Origin: Paenibacillus_AR sp051594765
GTDB lineage: Bacteria; Bacillota; Bacilli; Paenibacillales; NBRC-103111
Direction of reading: 5' to 3'
DNA length: 64,000 bases
NCBI RefSeq assembly: GCF_051594765.1
Contig: NZ_JBPPGJ010000008.1
Span: forward strand, 186,001 to 250,000
The position numbers were made by a program, and so were the translations under genes. Position 1 is the stretch's first letter; each line of letters begins with the position of its first letter. Shown piece after piece: positions 33,708-42,154 of this stretch. The notes below the pieces were generated by a model, which was not told the origin of the DNA, made no database searches, and saw only the letters and a program-made list of their open reading frames with translations.

Positions 33708-34967
33708 ATGGAACTTATGAGCTCATGGTCATTCCGCAAGAAACTGCAGGTGGGCTGCTATACGCTGGTCGCCGTCGCCGAGCTGCTGACGCTAATCATC
33801 GGCTTGATCAACCATGAATCTCTTGTGAAATGGCTGATTCAATTGCTTGTAACCTTAGCAGTATCCTTCCCTTTGATCCGCCTTCTGGAGAGATCCTTAT
33901 CGGATTCTATCGAGCACATGTCCCGCGTGGCCATGAACATCTCCAAGGGGGACTTCTCCCAGAAGATTCACGTCACGTCGAACGATGCCATCGGCGACCT
34001 GGGCAAGTCGCTGAATCAGATGATCGACAAGCTCCGGGGCATTCTGCAGGACACCACCTCCATCACCAAGCAGGTTTCGGAGAACAGCCGGGACATCTTC
34101 GCGAAGAGCCAGGACATGAAGGACGCGCTGGGCCAAGTATCGCTGTCCACCAATGAGCTGGCGCAGGGCGCCAACACCATCTCGGAGGATGTGGCGGACA
34201 TGACCGGGTCCATCCGGGATATCGAGACCAAGGTCGCCTCCTATGCCCAGTCCACGAAGGTGATGAACAAGCGGTCGGAGGAAATGATCGACCTTGTCGA
34301 GAAGGGACGCAAGGCCGTAGAGAGCCAGAGCATCGGCATGAAGAGCAACGTGGCGGCTACCAAGGCGGTGGCTCATACCATCGACCAGCTGGCAGAGCAG
34401 GCCGTCGGCATCACGAAGATTACCGCGACCATCAAGGATATTGCGGAGCAGACCAACCTGCTTTCGCTGAATGCCTCCATCGAGGCGGCCCGCGCCGGAG
34501 AGCACGGACGGGGCTTCGCCGTCGTCGCCCAGCAGGTTCGGAATCTGGCGGAAGAGGCCACCCGTTCCACGAAGGAGGTCTTCACGCTGGTGCGGAGCAT
34601 CGAAGCGGGAGTCCGGGAGGCCATTGAGAACATCAAGGCCAACGAACAGATCGTGCGCACCCAGAACCAGATGATCGAAGAGACCTCCCATGTCTTCAAC
34701 GAGATCGTGGACAGCGTCCAATACATTACGGAGCAGATCTCCTCGTTCTCCAAGGAGAGCGACGTTATGCTGGAGGGCGCACACCGGATCTCGGGCTCCA
34801 TCGAGAACATATCGGCTATCACCCAGGAATCTGCCGCCGGCACCGAGGAGGTTTCGGCATCTATGAACGAGCAGATCTCTTCGATCGAGTCTATGGCCGA
34901 GCATGCGGAGCGGATGAACCAGGCGGTCAGCCAGCTGCAGCGCACGATCCAGATTTTCAGGTTATAA
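33708..34967 (+). CDS. Methyl-accepting chemotaxis protein without an external sensor domain
   Basis: A 419-residue protein with two close membrane helices (about 15-33 and 41-58) joined by only about seven residues, so no extracytoplasmic ligand domain is present. A HAMP domain (about 58-112) and a long antiparallel coiled coil follow. The kinase-control tip has IAEQTNLLSLNASIEAARAG then HGRGFAVVAQQVRNLAEEA. AAAGGGAG lies 9 bases before the ATG; a GTG two codons earlier is an alternative. It would pass signals to CheA/CheW; the stimulus may be membrane state or come from a partner protein. Confidence 0.9.
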   Translation: MELMSSWSFRKKLQVGCYTLVAVAELLTLIIGLINHESLVKWLIQLLVTLAVSFPLIRLLERSLSDSIEHMSRVAMNISKGDFSQKIHVTSNDAIGDLGKSLNQMIDKLRGILQDTTSITKQVSENSRDIFAKSQDMKDALGQVSLSTNELAQGANTISEDVADMTGSIRDIETKVASYAQSTKVMNKRSEEMIDLVEKGRKAVESQSIGMKSNVAATKAVAHTIDQLAEQAVGITKITATIKDIAEQTNLLSLNASIEAARAGEHGRGFAVVAQQVRNLAEEATRSTKEVFTLVRSIEAGVREAIENIKANEQIVRTQNQMIEETSHVFNEIVDSVQYITEQISSFSKESDVMLEGAHRISGSIENISAITQESAAGTEEVSASMNEQISSIESMAEHAERMNQAVSQLQRTIQIFRL

Positions 34968-34981
34968 TGAATAGAAGATGC

Positions 34982-35018
34982 CGTTTCGCTCTGTTGAAGG
35001 GCGGAACGTTTTTTTTTG
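34982..35018 (+). terminator. Rho-independent terminator
   Basis: CGTTTCGC pairs with GCGGAACG (one G-U) across an 11-base loop and is followed by about nine T. It ends the chemoreceptor transcript just before the ABC genes. Confidence 0.75.
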
Positions 35019-35038
35019 TCGGGAAGGAGCGGAATGGA

Positions 35039-35902
35039 ATGTCGACATTGGTCCGAGTAAGCGGATTGGCCAAAACCTACGGCCGCCGAACGGTTCTGCA
35101 GCCGGTAAGCTTCGAGCTGGAGCAAGGAGAGTGTCTCGTGCTGTCGGGCCCCAACGGCAGCGGGAAGAGCACTCTCTTGCGTCTGTTGGCCGGGTTGACC
35201 AAGCCAGATCAGGGCACCATTACCCTGGAATGGGAGGGCCCCTATGCACTGCGCCGAATCGGCTATGTGCCGGACCGGATGCCCCTCTTGAGGTTCACGC
35301 CCACGGAATATCTGCGGCACATGGGTGCGATCCGGGGGATGGAGAAGGGCCGTAGAGAGAGGAGAATCAAGGAGCTGCTGGCATTCTGCAGGCTGGAGAC
35401 CGCCGAAGGGCAGCCGATCCGTCAATTCTCCAAGGGTATGCTGCAGAAGGTCGGGCTGATGCAGGCGCTGCTGGACGAGCCGCAGCTTCTCCTGCTGGAC
35501 GAGCCCTTCTCCGGACTGGATGCCGGTTCCCAAGCGGACCTGCTGGGTCTTCTGCAAGAGCTGAAGGATCAGGGGCTCGCTTTGGTGCTGGTCTCCCACG
35601 AGCCGGAGCTGGCCGGGCGGCTGGCGGACCGGCTGCTGGTATTTGCGCCGGGCGGGGTATGCCGGGAGCTCCAGCCGGACGGGAAGGAAGAACGGATGGT
35701 CGTCCAAGCTGCCGGGCTGACGGACACTGTGGTGAAGGAATTGGTTCTCGGGTATGCCGGTCTGCAGGCAGTCCGTCATGGAGAAACCGTCCGGTTCTCC
35801 GTACCGTCCGGACGATCCGACGAATTACTGCTGGCAATGCTTCAAGCGGGGGGGAAGGTACGGAGCGTTCGCTCCGCAGGATCGGGGGAAAGAGAGACAT
35901 GA
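35039..35902 (+). CDS. ABC transporter ATP-binding protein
   Basis: A 287-residue ATPase with Walker A GPNGSGKST, signature FSKGMLQKVGLMQAL, Walker B LLLLDEPFSGLD and the switch histidine in VSHEPELA. The C-terminal 60 residues form a small extra domain as in CcmA-type exporters. AAGGAG is 9 bases before the ATG. The stop overlaps the start of the membrane-protein gene by 4 bases, so the two form an exporter-like unit. Cargo unknown. Confidence 0.88.
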   Translation: MSTLVRVSGLAKTYGRRTVLQPVSFELEQGECLVLSGPNGSGKSTLLRLLAGLTKPDQGTITLEWEGPYALRRIGYVPDRMPLLRFTPTEYLRHMGAIRGMEKGRRERRIKELLAFCRLETAEGQPIRQFSKGMLQKVGLMQALLDEPQLLLLDEPFSGLDAGSQADLLGLLQELKDQGLALVLVSHEPELAGRLADRLLVFAPGGVCRELQPDGKEERMVVQAAGLTDTVVKELVLGYAGLQAVRHGETVRFSVPSGRSDELLLAMLQAGGKVRSVRSAGSGERET

Positions 35903-36606
35903 AGGCGCTCGTTACATACATGCTGCATAATCTGATGAAGTCAGGCCGGTATTTTATGCCATCCGTCGCTTTTATCATCATCGTGCCTTGGATCTATACG
36001 ATCAAGCCCAACCCGGTGCTGGAAAGCTACGGAACCACCTCCGCCATCCTGTTTTGCGCCGCCGCTTGGTTCACGATGCAGCTGTGGGGGGCGGAGACGG
36101 AGCGTCAGATGGAGCTGACGGTGCTTCATGCCGGCGGAATCCGGCGTTACGTATGGGGTCGGTGGATAATGCTCGGCGTATCGGGTGTAGTCTTTTCCCT
36201 TTATAGCATCCTTGTTCCCATCGGGATGTCCGCATTCAACCGCAGCGTTACGGCGGCCGATCTCCTGTTGGCTGCGTATGCGCATGGGACCGCATTCCTG
36301 TTGGGAAGCTTGTTGGTCTGGGGGGCGGAGCTCCTGTTCCGCAAGCGCAGCACGCTCCTGGGGGCTGTTCTGGTGGGAGTCACTGCCTCTTTGGCCGCTG
36401 GTGGGCTTCATGACCTACTTCCGGCATGGGGGTCCTGGGTGGTCTGGATTCTTCCGCCCATCTACAAGGTCATGGAGATTCTGTCTGTTTACGGTTCGTC
36501 GGACCGGAGCGGAGCCTTCTTTTGGCTGGAAATCATCCTCCCCTTGCTGTATTCGGCGGCCGGTGTTATAGTCTCAACCAGGCTTTTCCGTATACCCAAG
36601 GCTTGA
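35899..36606 (+). CDS. ABC transporter membrane protein
   Basis: A 235-residue protein with six hydrophobic segments (for example FMPSVAFIIIVPWIY, LLAAYAHGTAFLLGSLLVWG and FWLEIILPLLYSAAGVIV). It shows ABC-2-like layout without extracellular domains. Its ATG overlaps the ATPase stop codon, so they are translated together. I do not recognise a specific family; a multidrug, lantibiotic or cell-envelope export role is possible. Confidence 0.75.
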   Translation: MKALVTYMLHNLMKSGRYFMPSVAFIIIVPWIYTIKPNPVLESYGTTSAILFCAAAWFTMQLWGAETERQMELTVLHAGGIRRYVWGRWIMLGVSGVVFSLYSILVPIGMSAFNRSVTAADLLLAAYAHGTAFLLGSLLVWGAELLFRKRSTLLGAVLVGVTASLAAGGLHDLLPAWGSWVVWILPPIYKVMEILSVYGSSDRSGAFFWLEIILPLLYSAAGVIVSTRLFRIPKA

Positions 36607-36694
36607 CCAAATTCGATTTTCTTTTATGCGTAAACGTGTTAAAATGTTTGAAAACATAAACCCAGTTGGAGTTGAAGGAAGGAGATTTTCCCCC

Positions 36695-38380
36695 ATGTCC
36701 AGAGGTTCCATGCGCAGTGATATGATCAAGAAGGGCTTCGACCGGGCCCCGCACCGCAGCTTGCTTCGTGCAGCCGGCGTCAAGGAAGAGGATTTCGACA
36801 AACCGTTCATTGCCGTCTGCAATTCCTATATCGATATTGTGCCCGGCCACGTCCACCTGCAAGAATTCGGCAAGATCGTCAAGGAAGCCATCCGCGAGGC
36901 AGGCGGCATTCCCTTTGAATTCAATACCATCGGCGTAGACGACGGCATCGCCATGGGCCACATCGGCATGCGCTATTCCCTGCCGAGTCGTGAGATCATT
37001 GCCGACTCTCTGGAGACGGTCGTAGCGGCTCACTGGTTCGACGGCATGGTCTGCATCCCGAACTGTGACAAAATCACCCCGGGCATGATGATGGGCGCCC
37101 TGCGCGTCAACATTCCCACCGTCTTCGTCAGCGGCGGCCCCATGAAGGCCGGCAAGGATTCCCAGGGGCGTTCCATTTCCCTGTCCTCCGTTTTCGAGGG
37201 CGTCGGCGCATACCAGGCCGGCAAGATCGATGAGAAGGGCCTTCAGGAGTTAGAACAATTCGGCTGTCCGACCTGCGGCTCCTGCTCCGGCATGTTCACG
37301 GCCAACTCCATGAACTGTCTGGCGGAGGCGCTGGGCTTGGCGCTGCCGGGCAACGGCACCATCCTCGCCATCTGGGAGGAGCGCAAGGAGTTCGTGAAGC
37401 GGTCGGCCAAGCAGCTGATGGAGCTGATCAAGCAGGACATCAAGCCTCGCGACATCGTAACCGTGGAAGCCATCGATAACGCGTTCGCACTTGATATGGC
37501 CATGGGCGGCTCCACGAATACCGTGCTGCATACCTTGGCATTGGCGCATGAAGCCGGCATCGCCTACCCGATCTCGCGGATTAACGAAGTGGCGAAGCGG
37601 GTTCCGCACCTGGCGAAGATTGCACCGGCCTCCGATTACCATATCGAGGACGTTCACCACGCAGGCGGAGTGAGCGCCGTATTGAACGAGCTGCTGAAGA
37701 AGCCGGGCGCCATCCATGGCGACCGCATCACCGTTACCGGCAAGACGCTGGCCGAGAATGTGGCCGGCTGCGACATCAAGGACAAGGATGTTATCCATCC
37801 CTTGGATAACCCGCATTCCCAGGCAGGCGGCTTGTCCGTCCTGTTCGGCAACATTGCGCCGGAAGGCTCCATCATCAAGGCGGGCGCCGTGGATAAATCC
37901 GTCGGGACCAAGTTCGTCGGCACCGCCATCTGCTTCGACTCGCAGGATGAGGCATTGGCCGGTATCGCAGGCGGCAAGGTGAAGGAAGGCCATGCGGTGG
38001 TCATCCGCTATGAGGGACCGAAGGGCGGCCCCGGAATGCCGGAGATGCTGGCACCGACCTCCCAGATCGTAGGCATGGGCCTGGGCGCCAAGGTAGCGCT
38101 CTTGACCGACGGCCGCTTCTCGGGGGCATCCCGCGGCATCAGCATCGGCCATATCTCACCGGAAGCGGCGGAGGGCGGTCCCATCGCCTTCATCGAGGAC
38201 GGGGATACCATCGAGATCGATCTGGAAAACCGTACCCTCCAATTGGCCGTCAGCGACGAGGTATTGGAGCAGCGCCGCGCCAACTGGAAGGGCTTCGAGC
38301 TGAAGGTGAAGACCGGCTATCTGGCCCGTTACTCCAAGCTTGTTACCAATGCTTCCATGGGCGGCATCATGAAGGTATAA
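36695..38380 (+). CDS. ilvD: Dihydroxy-acid dehydratase
   Basis: A 561-residue Fe-S enzyme of valine, leucine and isoleucine synthesis. It has RSDMIKKGFDRAPHRSLLRA at the start, the cluster cysteines in NCDKITPGM and CPTCGSCSGMFTANSMN, and DGRFSGASRGISIGHISPEA near the end. The ATG at 36695 follows GAAGGAAGGAG by 10 bases and matches the usual N-terminus; the frame runs further upstream without a site. Its length is normal. No other ilv genes lie next to it. Confidence 0.96.
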   Translation: MSRGSMRSDMIKKGFDRAPHRSLLRAAGVKEEDFDKPFIAVCNSYIDIVPGHVHLQEFGKIVKEAIREAGGIPFEFNTIGVDDGIAMGHIGMRYSLPSREIIADSLETVVAAHWFDGMVCIPNCDKITPGMMMGALRVNIPTVFVSGGPMKAGKDSQGRSISLSSVFEGVGAYQAGKIDEKGLQELEQFGCPTCGSCSGMFTANSMNCLAEALGLALPGNGTILAIWEERKEFVKRSAKQLMELIKQDIKPRDIVTVEAIDNAFALDMAMGGSTNTVLHTLALAHEAGIAYPISRINEVAKRVPHLAKIAPASDYHIEDVHHAGGVSAVLNELLKKPGAIHGDRITVTGKTLAENVAGCDIKDKDVIHPLDNPHSQAGGLSVLFGNIAPEGSIIKAGAVDKSVGTKFVGTAICFDSQDEALAGIAGGKVKEGHAVVIRYEGPKGGPGMPEMLAPTSQIVGMGLGAKVALLTDGRFSGASRGISIGHISPEAAEGGPIAFIEDGDTIEIDLENRTLQLAVSDEVLEQRRANWKGFELKVKTGYLARYSKLVTNASMGGIMKV

Positions 38381-38392
38381 GGATGAAGAATA

Positions 38393-38427
38393 AGGACGCC
38401 TCACTCCGCTGCGGAGTGAGGCGTCCT
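38393..38427. terminator. Strong 16-17-bp hairpin after ilvD
   Basis: AGGACGCCTCACTCCGC pairs perfectly with GCGGAGTGAGGCGTCCT. There is no T-run on the plus strand, while on the minus strand a TTATTCTT stretch follows. It lies between convergent genes and may terminate both. Confidence 0.65.
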
Positions 38428-38444
38428 ACGTTTAAGGGCGGATG

Positions 38445-38699
38445 CTATTCGTCGTGAGTCTCGTGGTCTCCAGGGTAGCCGCGGGACAAGCCTTCATGAA
38501 GCGTACGGTTCTCGTAGCTGAACCGGTTGGGCGGTCTTTGGTCGTCTCGCCAGGGCGTGCTCTTGCCGAGAGTTTCCGATTTCAAGTCCGACCCGAGAGG
38601 GCCTTCGGGGAATTCCTCTGCGGTCAGGTCGTTCCGCTGAGACTCCACCGTCGCCAGGTCGGTATACTTCCTATTGTGCTCATTCTTGAAGCCGTCCAT
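38445..38699 (-). CDS. Small hydrophilic protein of unknown function
   Basis: An 84-residue, charged, soluble protein starting MDGFKNEHNRKYTDL. It has no membrane segment and no recognisable domain; it is rich in Asp, Glu, Arg and His with few hydrophobics, so it may be disordered. GGAGGA lies 5 bases before the chosen ATG; a codon 10 residues upstream has no such site. It precedes, and is in line with, another small conserved gene on the same strand. Confidence 0.6.
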   Translation of the reverse strand: MDGFKNEHNRKYTDLATVESQRNDLTAEEFPEGPLGSDLKSETLGKSTPWRDDQRPPNRFSYENRTLHEGLSRGYPGDHETHDE

Positions 38700-38768
38700 G
38701 GGGTCTCCTCCGTTTCGGTGAATGGCCAAGGTGCTATCGAGATGCCTTTAGCTTCACCTGCGGAACGA

Positions 38769-39068
38769 CTAAATATCCGTAAAGTGGATCCCGCCCACAA
38801 TCTCCGCCAGGAAGGTCCGAAGCTCCTGTGCCTCCTCCTCCTCCAGCTTGAAGACGTGCTCCAGATAGCCCTCCTCCTCGAGGTCGTCCGGCCCGATAAT
38901 GGCGGTCTTGCCGGTCTGAAGATCGGCAACCAGCTTCTTGCCGTAGAACCGGTTCGAAGAGGTGACGGCCAGGTCGAAGCGCTTGACGCTGGGACCAACG
39001 AAGCTGACAAAGCGTGTGGTGGTGTCCTCGGTGGTATCATACAAATAATCGAATTGGTTCGCTGCCAT
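38769..39068 (-). CDS. Small conserved protein, probably DUF3055
   Basis: A 99-residue cytoplasmic protein starting MAANQFDYLYDTTEDTTTRF, followed by FVGPSVKRFDLAVTSSNRFYG and a helical acidic tail LEEEEAQELRTFLAEIV. This layout agrees with my recollection of the DUF3055 family of Bacillales, but that is unverified. AGGAGG is 8 bases before the ATG. Function unknown. Confidence 0.7.
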   Translation of the reverse strand: MAANQFDYLYDTTEDTTTRFVSFVGPSVKRFDLAVTSSNRFYGKKLVADLQTGKTAIIGPDDLEEEGYLEHVFKLEEEEAQELRTFLAEIVGGIHFTDI

Positions 39069-39178
39069 GTGGGGGCCTCCTGTCTCACTGCCGGTGCTGC
39101 GGCTTTTTCCCACCCATCATATCACGGGGGGTACCGAGGGGCAAAAAAACGGATGCAAAAATTCGGAAATAAAAAAGC

Positions 39179-39207
39179 TTGCGGAAGGGGAACGTATGTG
39201 CTATATT
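39179..39207 (+). promoter_or_regulatory. Sigma-A promoter of the HRDC-domain gene
   Basis: TTGCGG (39179-39184) and TATATT (39202-39207) with a 17-base spacer. The predicted start near 39214 lies just ahead of the hairpin at 39234. Confidence 0.6.
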
Positions 39208-39233
39208 GGAAGTAATTTCAAGTGATTCGGAGG

Positions 39234-39268
39234 AAGCACCTCTTCGCCTGGGCGGAAGAGGTGCTTTT
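39234..39268 (+). terminator. Terminator-like hairpin in the leader of the HRDC-domain gene
   Basis: AAGCACCTCTTCGCC pairs with GGCGGAAGAGGTGCTT, a stem of about 14 pairs, followed by TTTTGTATTT. It lies between the promoter at 39179 and the coding start at 39323, so it is either an attenuator or ends a short RNA of about 55 bases. Confidence 0.6.
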
Positions 39269-39322
39269 GTATTTGGTCCGTTCAGCGGCTTGAACCTCAT
39301 AAACCGAAGGAGGATGGGTTAC

Positions 39323-40348
39323 ATGCAGCTGATATTCTTAAGCACGATGGAACGCAAGACGGGGGAAGACCGGGTGAGGACGGCTCAAGTGTCGATTACG
39401 GAGCACCAGGGAGCTTGGCGTGTGCTGTGGAGCGAGGAAGGCACGGACGGCAAGCCTGCCCAGGATATCTGGTATGAAGGGGACGGCTGGAAGGATCTGC
39501 TTCATGGCTTCCGGGAGGGGCTGAAGGTGAAGAAGAGTCAAGGCTACTTTCCCCTCATCGATACGTCCCTGCCCGGCGGAGGGGAAACGGCGAAGAATCG
39601 GGATATGCTGATGCTGCAGTATTACGGCGAGATGCATTATGCGGATGCCGTCTTTCAGGAACTGCGGGTATGGAGGCGGAAGACCGCCAACAAGGAGGGG
39701 AAATCCGCGTTCTTCGTAGCGACCAACCGGATGCTCTTCATGCTGGCCGCTTATTTGCCTCGTACGGTGGAGGAGCTGCAGCAGATCCCCGGGTTCGGCC
39801 AGCGGAAGGCGGAGATCTATGGCCCGGAGGTATTTGCCATCACAGGCAAGGGAGAACGGCAAACGGATTTCCCGTTGGATTGGGTCAAAGCGGAGGTGGC
39901 GGAGGCGGATTTCGATGCCTGGCTCTTAGAGCTGCAGCGTTCCCGGGAACAGCAGGAGCAGGAGAAGCTCATGCGGCGCAAGAGAGTGCTGGAGGGAGCC
40001 GCAGCCGGGTGCTCTCTGGCGGACCTGGAAGCGTCTACCGGACTGAAGCGTCCGGACCTGATCCGGCTTGTGGAGGAGCTGGACCGGAACGGCTACGATA
40101 TGAGCCCGTTGATCGGGGTGGAGCTGGAGCAGGAGGATGACGCTCATACCGCCAGAGTCCGGGAGCTGTTCTGCAGTCTGGGCATCCGTTTCCTGAAGCC
40201 GGTACTGCAGGCCCTCTATACGGAGGAGGAGCTGAAGCAGGCGGATATGAACGGCTGCTATGAGAAGCTTCGGCTGCACCGGATCCGTTATAAGCATTCG
40301 CTTGAATCGGAGCAGCCTGCAGCCTCCGAGCCCCAAGCGGCCGTGTAA
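39323..40348 (+). CDS. Stand-alone HRDC-domain protein (RecQ C-terminal-like)
   Basis: A 341-residue protein. Residues about 115-200 form an HRDC domain (KSAFFVATNRMLFMLAAYLP, then VEELQQIPGFGQRKAEIYG), the nucleic-acid binding module of RecQ helicases and RNase D. A helix-turn-helix-like C-terminal region around AAGCSLADLEASTGLKRPDL resembles the HTH_40 module found at the end of RecQ-type helicases. No helicase motifs are present. AAGGAGG is 9 bases before the ATG at 39323. A DNA- or RNA-binding accessory role is inferred. Confidence 0.8.
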   Translation: MQLIFLSTMERKTGEDRVRTAQVSITEHQGAWRVLWSEEGTDGKPAQDIWYEGDGWKDLLHGFREGLKVKKSQGYFPLIDTSLPGGGETAKNRDMLMLQYYGEMHYADAVFQELRVWRRKTANKEGKSAFFVATNRMLFMLAAYLPRTVEELQQIPGFGQRKAEIYGPEVFAITGKGERQTDFPLDWVKAEVAEADFDAWLLELQRSREQQEQEKLMRRKRVLEGAAAGCSLADLEASTGLKRPDLIRLVEELDRNGYDMSPLIGVELEQEDDAHTARVRELFCSLGIRFLKPVLQALYTEEELKQADMNGCYEKLRLHRIRYKHSLESEQPAASEPQAAV

Positions 40349-40405
40349 GACGGAAGCAGCCCCGCCGCAGTTTCTAACCCGGGAGCGAACCCGGGCCGGA
40401 TACCC

Positions 40406-40446
40406 AAAAGCCCCCGCAGCCGCTTACGCGGCCCGGGGGCATCCTT
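40406..40446. terminator. Shared terminator between convergent genes
   Basis: GCCCCCG pairs with CGGGGGC and an inner GCCGC with GCGGC over a TTAC loop. An A-run precedes it and a TCCTTTT stretch follows it, so it can end transcripts from both sides (the HRDC gene and corA). Confidence 0.75.
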
Positions 40447-41382
40447 TTACAACCAATCCTTCTTGCGGAACAGATAGAACATCGCCGCACCGACGGAGAT
40501 TAATAAGCCAAGAACCACATAATAGCCGTACTTCCATTCCGTCTCGGGCATATGCTTGAAGTTCATGCCGTACAAGCCGGTGATAACGGTCATCGGCATG
40601 AAGATGGTGGTCAGCGCCGTGAACATCCGCATGATGTCGTTCATCCGGTTGGACAGGGACAGCTGGTAGGCCTCGCGCAAGTTGCCGATCAGATCCCGGA
40701 ACGTATCGAAGGTCTCATGGATCTTGACGGCATTCTCGTAGATATCGTTAAAGTACTTCTGCAGATCCTCGTCAATCAGGCGAAGATCCTTCTTCGACAG
40801 AGCCATGATCACGTTCCGCTGCGGGCCAAGCACATTCTTCAGCCACATGATCTCGCTTCGCAAGCCGATGATTTCATTCTGATGGGACTTTCTCGGATGT
40901 AACAGAATGTCCTCATCCAGCTTCTCAATCTTCGATTCGATCCGGTAGCCGACCGTAAAGTAGTTGTCCACGACCAGATCCAATAGATGATAGAGAAACT
41001 TGTCGCCGGTATTGATCTCTTCCTCGAGCAGAATGGGCTTGATGGAGCGAATCTCCCGAAGCTTCTGCTTGGTGGCGGTAATGACATAATGCTTGCCCAT
41101 GAAGATGTTGAGTTCCCGGAGGAAGATCTCTTCATCGTCATAGCGGATGCTGTTAACCACGACGAAATAATGGGTGTCGAAGATCTCAAGCTTCGGCCGC
41201 TGCTCTTCTTCGTTCATGCAGTCTTCAATGGCCAGCTCATGAAGATTGAACAGAGGCTGGAGCTCCAAGAGCTCGTCAACCTGGGCATCAATCCAGTAAA
41301 AGCCGTTTTCCGGCGGGTAGGTGGCGGTTTTTACGTCATCCAAGAGCGTAAAAACCCCGTTTTGCACGAGGCGCACCTTCAT
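40447..41382 (-). CDS. corA: Magnesium/cobalt transporter CorA
   Basis: A 311-residue CorA-type channel. The N-terminal cytoplasmic domain is alpha/beta. A long helical stalk follows, and at the C-terminus are two membrane helices with the signature YGMNF between them (GLYGMNFKHMPE). The last residues KKDWL are typical. The chosen ATG follows GAGGAG by about 10 bases; a GTG three codons earlier is an alternative. It would carry Mg2+ (or Co2+, Ni2+) inward as a pentamer. A cobalt role would suit the B12 operon, but is not indicated by location. Confidence 0.93.
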   Translation of the reverse strand: MKVRLVQNGVFTLLDDVKTATYPPENGFYWIDAQVDELLELQPLFNLHELAIEDCMNEEEQRPKLEIFDTHYFVVVNSIRYDDEEIFLRELNIFMGKHYVITATKQKLREIRSIKPILLEEEINTGDKFLYHLLDLVVDNYFTVGYRIESKIEKLDEDILLHPRKSHQNEIIGLRSEIMWLKNVLGPQRNVIMALSKKDLRLIDEDLQKYFNDIYENAVKIHETFDTFRDLIGNLREAYQLSLSNRMNDIMRMFTALTTIFMPMTVITGLYGMNFKHMPETEWKYGYYVVLGLLISVGAAMFYLFRKKDWL

Positions 41383-41880
41383 TGTCACCACTCCTCAAGT
41401 TATTCGCATTTCCCCGGATGGCAAGAACGGAACGGGACAACGCGAAACACCAGTCGGCATGTGGAAACTCCGAATCAGGCATGGCGGAGGCGCCAACTGG
41501 TTTTCAACGTATACGGTTTATGATCGTTCGTCCGTCTTAACCTCGCTGGGTTTCCGTCCATACTGGAACTCACCTCAAAATGACAGTTTTTTTGAGATCC
41601 CGGCAAGGGATCTTTTTGTGAGACACTCGTTAGTATAGCTCCCGCTTCGAAACTTTTCAATAAGCAATTTTCATAGGAACGGCGGGGCTTCGACACCTTC
41701 CCTGCCAAGGATTTTCAACCTCCCGGCAAGCTACATTTCCATGCCCCGGAATCCTTCGCAAGTATGCACTGTATAGTATTCGGGAACTAGTATTTCCGGT
41801 ACTTCAATTTGCATCCTTTTTGCCCCAAAAGCACTCGTTTCGGAAGAAGAATTCTTATCCGAAAAATTGTCTAAAATACC
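41383..41880. other. Intergenic region between corA and the S-box leader
   Basis: About 500 bases without a convincing gene. Frames of 77 and 105 codons exist on opposite strands over 41321-41708 but have no ribosome-binding site and overlap each other. A terminator-like hairpin lies at 41595-41617. The rest is AT-rich promoter-like DNA. It may hold a small RNA or a dispersed intergenic element. Confidence 0.4.
41595..41617 (+). terminator. Terminator-like hairpin without an assigned gene
   Basis: AGATCCC pairs with GGGATCT over GGCAA and is followed by TTTT. No coding gene upstream on this strand accounts for it. Confidence 0.5.
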
Positions 41881-41909
41881 TTGACGTAAGAACCTTTTAC
41901 AGGTACAGT
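41881..41909 (+). promoter_or_regulatory. Sigma-A promoter of the met leader
   Basis: TTGACG (41881-41886) and TACAGT (41904-41909) with a 17-base spacer, placing the start near 41916 just before the riboswitch. Confidence 0.75.
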
Positions 41910-41927
41910 AAGAATCAAACTAAAAAA

Positions 41928-42044
41928 CTTTCTTATCAAGAGTAGGTGGAGGGACTGGCCCGATGATACCCGGCAACCGGCACAGCTAGCTGTGTACGGT
42001 GCTAATTCTTGCAGGAGCTTTGCGGCTTCTGAGAGATGAGAAAG
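41928..42044 (+). ncRNA. SAM-I riboswitch (S-box) aptamer
   Basis: The closing helix CTTTCTTATC (41928-41937) pairs with GATGAGAAAG (42035-42044). The conserved core reads GGTGGAGGGACTGGCCC, GATGATACCCGGCAACC and the later helices. S-boxes terminate transcription of methionine genes when SAM is plentiful. Confidence 0.95.
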
Positions 42045-42076
42045 GGACGATCTTTGCTATTCCTCCTGCAAATCGG

Positions 42077-42106
42077 AACCTTTCTCCATTCGAGAAAGGT
42101 TTTTTA
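42077..42106 (+). terminator. S-box terminator
   Basis: AACCTTTCTC pairs with GAGAAAGGTT over CATTC, followed by six T, directly in front of metA. This is the OFF-state terminator of the riboswitch. Confidence 0.9.
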
Positions 42107-42154
42107 TGTTTCAAGGGGCTTGCCCCATCCCATATTTGAAGGAGCGAGAGACGG

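Noticed and set aside
36604..36660. Possible CodY-type site or promoter before ilvD
   Set aside because: A TTGACC and AT-rich stretch exist, but no -10 at proper spacing and only a weak CodY-like half match.
41321..41638. 105-codon plus frame, and a 77-codon minus frame at 41475-41708
   Set aside because: They overlap each other and the start of corA, lack ribosome-binding sites and contain the terminator-like hairpin.
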